64,000 bases of DNA, from NCBI GenBank assembly GCA_029339505.1, contig JAQISU010000081.1:18204001-18268000 (forward strand), written 5' to 3'. Below the pieces are notes generated by a model. It worked only from the letters and a program-made list of their open reading frames with translations, searched no databases and was not told the origin of the DNA. Both the position numbers and the translations under genes were made by a program. This DNA comes from Unio delphinus (taxonomy: Eukaryota; Mollusca; Bivalvia; Unionida; Unionidae). This document shows positions 22,390-64,000 of this stretch, piece after piece. The stretch's first letter is position 1. Every line of letters starts with the position of its first letter.

Positions 22390-23170
22390 GTCCAAAAATC
22401 ACATAATACTAGTTTTATTAACAATTACTAGTTTCAGTGTCCAAAAATCTTAATAATACTAGTTTTATTAACAATTACTAGTTTCAGTGTCCAAAAAATC
22501 ATAATAATACTAGTTTTATTAACAATTACTAGTTTCAGTGTCCAAAAAATCATAATAATACTAGTTTTATTAACAATTACTAGTTTCAGTGTCCAAAAAT
22601 CTTAATAATACTAGTTTTATTAACAATTACTAGTTTCAGTGTCCAAAAAATCATAATAATACTAGTTTTATTAACAATTACTAGTTTCAGTGTCCAAAAA
22701 ATCATAATAATACTAGTTTTATTAACAATTACTAGTTTCAGTGTCCAAAAAATCATAATAATACTAGTTTTATTAACAATTACTAGTTTCAGTGTCCAAA
22801 AAATCATAATAATACTAGTTTTTTTAACAATTACTAGTTTCAGTGTCCAAAAAATCATAATAATACTAGTTTTATTAACAATTACTAGTTTCAGTGTCCA
22901 AAAAATCATAATAATACTAGTTTTATTAACAATTACTAGTTTCAGTGTCCAAAAAATCATAATAATACTAGTTTTATTAACAATTACTAGTTTCAGTGTC
23001 CAAAAAATCATAATAATACTAGTTTTATTAACAATTACTAGTTCAGTGTCCAAAAAATCACAATAATACTAGTTTTATTAACAATTACTAGTTACAGTAT
23101 CCAAAAAATCATAATAATACTAGTTGTATTAACAATTACTAGTTACAGTATCCCAAAAATCACAATAATG
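22390..23170. repeat. 51-bp satellite array, about 15 units
   Basis: Unit core ACTAGTTTTATTAACAATTACTAGTTTCAGTGTCC with a 51-bp period; most units differ only by an A count in the CCAAAAAATC part. The edges are more diverged than the centre. Each unit has two ACTAGT hexamers and, on the minus strand, one AATAAA. The 155-residue minus frame over it is repeat-driven and not a gene. Confidence 0.96.
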
Positions 23171-23580
23171 CCAATCGTTAAAAACAAGCACTGTATCCAA
23201 TACACAGTAATAAAAATTTGCATTAAAAAGTCCATGCTGTGGCACATTAAGTTATAACATGTTGATAGAAAACATAAATCCCAACGACAGTTTATAATAA
23301 GATAGCATAGTGTAAACTTGACAATACCTACATACATGAACACAAATTTAAGTATGGACTTCCTTAAAAATCCAAAACTTAATTGGAAAATCTTAAACAT
23401 CTTTTAAAAAAAAAACATTAAAATGACTATTGGACATGCATGTAATTTGGGATGTCCCATTAAGAATGCAAAAAGGTAACAAAGGTATCCTCTGAACACA
23501 TGCAAGAGAAATCTGTAGTATTGCCATGATAAAACTGACATTTCCAATATATACTGCCATATCATAAGATCTCATCTTAA

Positions 23581-23582
<2 letters not shown>

Positions 23583-23612
<30 letters not shown>
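23583..23612. repeat. (TA)n microsatellite
   Basis: A pure TA run of about 30 bases. Confidence 0.95.
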
Positions 23613-23617
<5 letters not shown>

Positions 23618-23786
23618 TCATCTTAAAAAGGATAGTGATATATGTTCTCCTATATCATTACATCTCATCCAAAAGAAAGCAATCTGAATCATTTAAGTTT
23701 AAAGCCATATGTCTATAAATAATTACCTTTGATTCCTTTGTATACTTTGTCAAGCAATATAGCTAAAAAATATCCATAAGACATAC

Positions 23787-23971
23787 TACAGTAGAACCTG
23801 CCTTGAAAGACTGCCTCTTTTGCCAAAATATTATGGTCTCTCAAGACAGGTGGTCTTTTCTCATAACAGGTCACAATGCTATATAATCAATAAATTTGTG
23901 CTGTAAGAATGTGGTTTTTCAAGATGGGTGATATTACATAGCAGTGGTCTTTTAAGACAGGTTTTACTCTA
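23787..23971. mobile_element. Pogo/Tc1-like MITE, 181 bp, TA duplication
   Basis: The element 23789-23969 starts CAGTAGAACCTGCCTTGAAA, and its other end in reverse complement reads GAGTAAAACCTGTCTTAAAA. TA flanks both sides. CAGTANAACCT termini with TA duplication are typical of pogo/Tigger-type elements. A related end lies at 46935-47031. Confidence 0.7.
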
Positions 23972-24530
23972 CCTAGCTATTTACCAGTGATTACCCAGTT
24001 GGACTCAAAAACGAGTATATATGGCATCATTAGCATAGCACATCATATAAAATTATAGTATTATAGTTGACACTCACTTCATGTGAATTAGTCATGAATA
24101 TTAGTGCCGACTGAAACATTTCATCAAAATGGCTGAAACATGTTGAAGCTATAAGAACTCAAATTTGCATATAATATAGAGACAATAGTGTTAGGTGACA
24201 GACATTAGGCCTAAAATTTCCTGTCAGTCCCATGATGCCTCACATTTTTACCACTAATACTATTGGTCCATGGCTGTCAGCATACTAGATTTTGAGAGAT
24301 ATCTTGTCATAAGTACTGGTCAATGGTCCATGGTTAGCAGCATGTTGGGGCATGAGGGACACAGCAAATATTTAAAAATTCCTCTATCAAATAATTTTTT
24401 TTTAAATGCCCAAAAAAGTGAGGAGTCTAATAAAAAAAATTCAACTATATTGTTAACAATCAAAAAGTAAAAACAAACAAGGCATTAAATGTAAAAGATA
24501 ACTCTTGAATCTTGATCGTCTTTGCTGACA
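23972..24530. other. GAA 3' flank or UTR
   Basis: AT-rich sequence after the GAA stop. It should include the 3' untranslated region. No canonical polyadenylation hexamer was found on the minus strand between the stop and the 51-bp array. Confidence 0.5.
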
Positions 24531-61124
<36,594 letters not shown>

Positions 61125-61254
61125 CTTGAAAAATAAAAAGATGAAAGTGTAATTGTGTGTGCAAAAAAGGAAATTGGACTTCCATGCATAAGTTAGTAAT
61201 AAAACAAAACATTTGTTTTTGGTGACTTTCCTAAAGATGAATACTGAACATTTA

Positions 61255-61475
61255 CAGACTCAGACAAAAAAAAAAGAAATACACCAGAGGGACTAAATAC
61301 AGACCAGACAAAAAAAGGAAGACATCAAGGGGACTCCATACCAATCAGACAAAAAGGAAGACAGCAAGGGGACTCCATACCGATTAGACAAAAAAGGAAG
61401 ACATCAAGTGGACTCCATACTGATCAGACAAAAAAAAGGAAGACACCAGGGGCACTCCAAACTGATCAGGCAAAC
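61255..61475. repeat. 52-bp tandem repeat, four units
   Basis: AGACAAAAAAGGAAGACATC and AAGGGGACTCCATACCGAT repeat about four times beside GAA exon A. Confidence 0.92.
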
Positions 61476-61984
61476 ATGACTGCAGGATTCATGGGTACTT
61501 TCAAAACAAATTATGGGCAAAATATTTCACAGCTCTACTTTTGTTTATTCAATGGATCACCCCAAATACTTAGAAAATTTCCCCCTTTATTCAGCTGAGA
61601 GATGAATCACCCCTACTTCAATTCAAATTTTCAGCTGCAAAACTGACCCTGGACAGGTAACTATATCATAAGCTCCGCAGATTTCCAATAGAGTTTTGCT
61701 CACATGATGTTAAAAGAAAAAGAAAACCTGTCAGCATTGGATACAGCCTGTTAAAAGTTAACACATATTTAACTCAAGGGTTGGCAAAGCAATATTTACA
61801 TCAGGGATTGTGCTGGCTTCACCAATGTCACAAATTTCTATTCTTTTTCCTTACTGGCAACTTAATATTTCCTTATTATACCATCAGGTAATCTTTTAGG
61901 CGACAACATTTTCGGCTGTTTAAATATTGTATAAATACAGTCTTGGGTATGGAGTGGAGACACAAATATCTTTCAGTTGATGCC

Positions 61985-62390
61985 ACTAAAACATTTGTGT
62001 GTTCATTAGTACTTTCAAGACTGGACTATTGTAACTCAATTCTGTCTGCTTTGTCTCAATATCTACTCCAGATACTTCAAAACATAGCTGCTTGGATCAT
62101 ACTTAGATTACTATGATCAAAGCACACCTCCCTGCTGCTCTGTACCCTACACTGGCTATCCATTCAATACAGAATCAAACACAAAATTTGTTCTCCTGTG
62201 CTATGTTTCACTGACAGACTCCAGTCCAACATACCTATCTGGCCTCACCCATGTGTATACACCAGCAAGATACTTACACTCCTCTTCTGACAATCATATA
62301 CTCATTATTCAAACTATGAAAATGAAGTCATGTGGACAACATTCTTTTGCATACCAGGATCAGCAGAGGGGGCGAGTCCGACAACTTTTT
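61985..62390 (+). mobile_element. CR1/L2-like retrotransposon RT C-terminal fragment
   Basis: Plus-strand frames encode RLDYCNSILSALSQYLLQIL, TLHWLSIQYRIKHKI and SNIPIWPHPCVYTSK, a typical end of a CR1/L2 reverse transcriptase, broken by stops. It corresponds to the inverted copy at 25930-26450 and stops abruptly near ACCAGGATCAGCAG. Confidence 0.75.
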
Positions 62391-62587
62391 GAGGCGTCAA
62401 TTTGGCAAATCGAGGCTTCTTCGTAAATGCTTTATAGAGGCTCATTTGGTAAATCAGAATCACTAAGTGACTGCTGTGTATTGATTACTACAAAGTGACT
62501 GATATGTCTTGATTTCTACTAAGTCACTGATATATATATATAAGGTGTCCCATTAATTCTTGTTTCCCACAAAGTGTTTTTGTTTGT

Positions 62588-62900
62588 TTGATTAGGATTT
62601 TTAATGTAGCTTTAACAATTTTTCAGTCATATCACTACGATGTCTGCAGTGAGGCAGTTTATAGTGATATCTAGCACTGGGGCATCATGCCACAGACATG
62701 TAGCAGGATGTACCACCCAGTCACATTATCCTGACACCAGGCTGACCAGTCCTAACACTAACATCTTAATGCTGCGCTTCAAGTGAAGCAACTGTTAGTA
62801 CCATTTTTGTAAGTCTTTGGTATGACTCAGCAGGGGATCAAACCCATGACCTCCCACTCTGCGGCGGATGCTCTAACCACTAGGCCACCGGTACGTTTCC
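62588..62900 (-). mobile_element. tRNA-derived SINE, family B (best copy)
   Basis: On the minus strand: GGTGGCCTAGTGGTTAGAGC, then GGTCATGGGTTTGATCCCC, then GACTTACAAAAATGGTACTA and, at the far end, CATTAAAAATCC. Both polymerase III boxes are nearly consensus. Confidence 0.85.
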
Positions 62901-63045
62901 CCACAAATTGACTGCGATGTCTCACTTTATCGAGTTGACAAAATGTATTTTAAAATTGGTTCAATTTGGCATGGCTAGGAAAGGGTTACCATAAATATTT
63001 GCTTATAAGTTGTCCCACTGCAAAAAACACATAACCTGCTGTCAC

Positions 63046-63140
63046 AGAACCTGCTGTCACATGACCTGCTGTCAGCAAATCAGGGTCTATGTTGTTTTTT
63101 TCTACTGATTACTCCTAACAAACTGTACAGACACAGAGTA
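63046..63140. mobile_element. Fragment of inverted-repeat element (family of 54919-55078)
   Basis: Contains GCTGTCAGCAAATCAGGGTC and CAAACTGTACAGACACAGAG, matching the family in reverse order. Confidence 0.4.
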
Positions 63141-63269
63141 TATGTTGTATTGCATTTGAACTTGGTTATGTATATGCTGTAGTTTTGGTTACAACAGTTA
63201 TATATAAACATGTATTGCATACATGGGTTAAATGGAGAACAGTCTACACTTATTAAGTCAACCTCATTA

Positions 63270-63420
63270 CCATATTTTCGCGCATATATGACGCACCCAA
63301 ATATAAGACGCGGGTTTTGACACTTTGTGTAAAAATATTTTACATAAGACGCACCCATATATAAGACGCGGGTTTTCTCGATTTGTGTAAAACAAAATTA
63401 CATAAGACACACGCGGCCTG
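63270..63420. repeat. Two tandem units with ATATAAGACGCGGG
   Basis: CATATATGACGCACCCAAAT, ATAAGACGCGGGTTTT and TTTGTGTAAAA occur twice at about 66-bp spacing. TACCATATTTTCGCGCAT at the left edge resembles the terminal repeat of a widespread DNA transposon group; no second end was found. Confidence 0.55.
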
Positions 63421-63620
63421 CCATCTGCCGCACTGAGCAATTTATATCCAGTGGTTTCCTTTCCTTTATCATAAATGAAAATTTGTCCAATGTTTCATCA
63501 CCCGTCGGATGTACCGTATTTCATGTTATTATTCGTACACGAAAAAAAAATTATTTTTTTCAATGTACTAATTTACAAAATCGGTCTCATTCTGCTCAAC
63601 GTTTTAAAAATATGTTGTTA

Positions 63621-63624
<4 letters not shown>

Positions 63625-63678
<54 letters not shown>
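63625..63678. repeat. (GA)n microsatellite
   Basis: Uninterrupted GA run of about 54 bases. Confidence 0.97.
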
Positions 63679-63680
<2 letters not shown>

Positions 63681-64000
63681 AAAACATGTATTTAATTGCC
63701 AACTGGTCTGTGGTCTTCGCGTTGAGATATTATTTTTACTACCGGTAGATAAATAAACTCAAATGGCTTCTGAACTCATTTTCAAATACGCGCGTTTATT
63801 TGTTACACCGACTGACGTAATCAGTAGTTCGCATTAACGACGATTTCCAGCGGTTAATGAATAGAAGTATATATTGTAATGACAACTGAACAAATATATA
63901 CCGGTAAATCATTATATTTTCTCGCCGATACAAAAGACAAAGAAGGGCAATAAAACGAATGTGAATATATTCTCAGTTAACAAAACAGCTGCCCTTTTAT
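63679..64000. other. Right edge, no gene recognised
   Basis: AT-rich with a few CpG-containing patches (ACGCGCGTTTATTTG). No exon of GAA was recognised here or anywhere right of 61124. Confidence 0.4.

Noticed and set aside
22586..23053. 155-residue minus-strand frame with 17-residue repeats
   Set aside because: Artefact of the 51-bp satellite.

Overview
The window reads as nuclear DNA of an invertebrate animal, most likely a bivalve mollusc. It is AT-rich, its genes are split into short exons with GT-AG introns, and its introns and spacers are packed with minisatellites, tRNA-headed SINEs, small inverted-repeat transposons and CR1/L2-like retrotransposon pieces. The phylum is an inference from repeat style and protein similarity, and no species can be named. 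Nothing suggests bacterial or viral DNA.

Three host genes are supported. (1) Positions 756-8201, minus strand: the 5' coding end of BPTF, the large NURF chromatin-remodeller subunit, as three exons (AT-hook, acidic region, DDT, WHIM-like region, first PHD finger). It runs off the left edge. (2) Positions 15451-16644, plus strand: an mTERF-family mitochondrial protein, best matched to MTERF4, in one long coding exon. (3) Positions 24531-61124, minus strand: the C-terminal half of a GH31 lysosomal-type acid alpha-glucosidase (GAA) in 13 exons. These join in frame to exactly 498 codons including the stop. The N-terminal exons lie to the right of the window. BPTF and the mTERF gene point away from each other; the mTERF gene and GAA converge.

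Layout: 1-8201 BPTF exons and introns, with decayed copies of exon 3, a hAT-like element and a foldback element; 8202-15450 spacer with a perfect 39-bp minisatellite, a Tc1-like MITE and a hammerhead-ribozyme-like motif; 15451-17040 mTERF gene; 17041-24530 spacer with SINEs, a 51-bp satellite and a pogo-like MITE; 24531-61124 GAA, whose introns hold more than ten tandem arrays, including a 2.6-kb array; 61125-64000 the next GAA intron or flank.

The three genes have unrelated roles (chromatin, mitochondrial ribosome, lysosomal glycogen breakdown) and no functional link is implied. The most notable observations are structural. A 48-bp tandem array copies the 3' splice site of a GAA exon. A 20-bp array is phased to the 5' splice site of the next exon upstream. 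BPTF exon 3 has at least three degraded tandem copies. A 550-bp element whose terminal repeats are built from 14-bp satellites sits inside a retrotransposon endonuclease region with a perfect 9-bp target duplication. A motif with a near-complete type I hammerhead fold lies just upstream of the mTERF exon.
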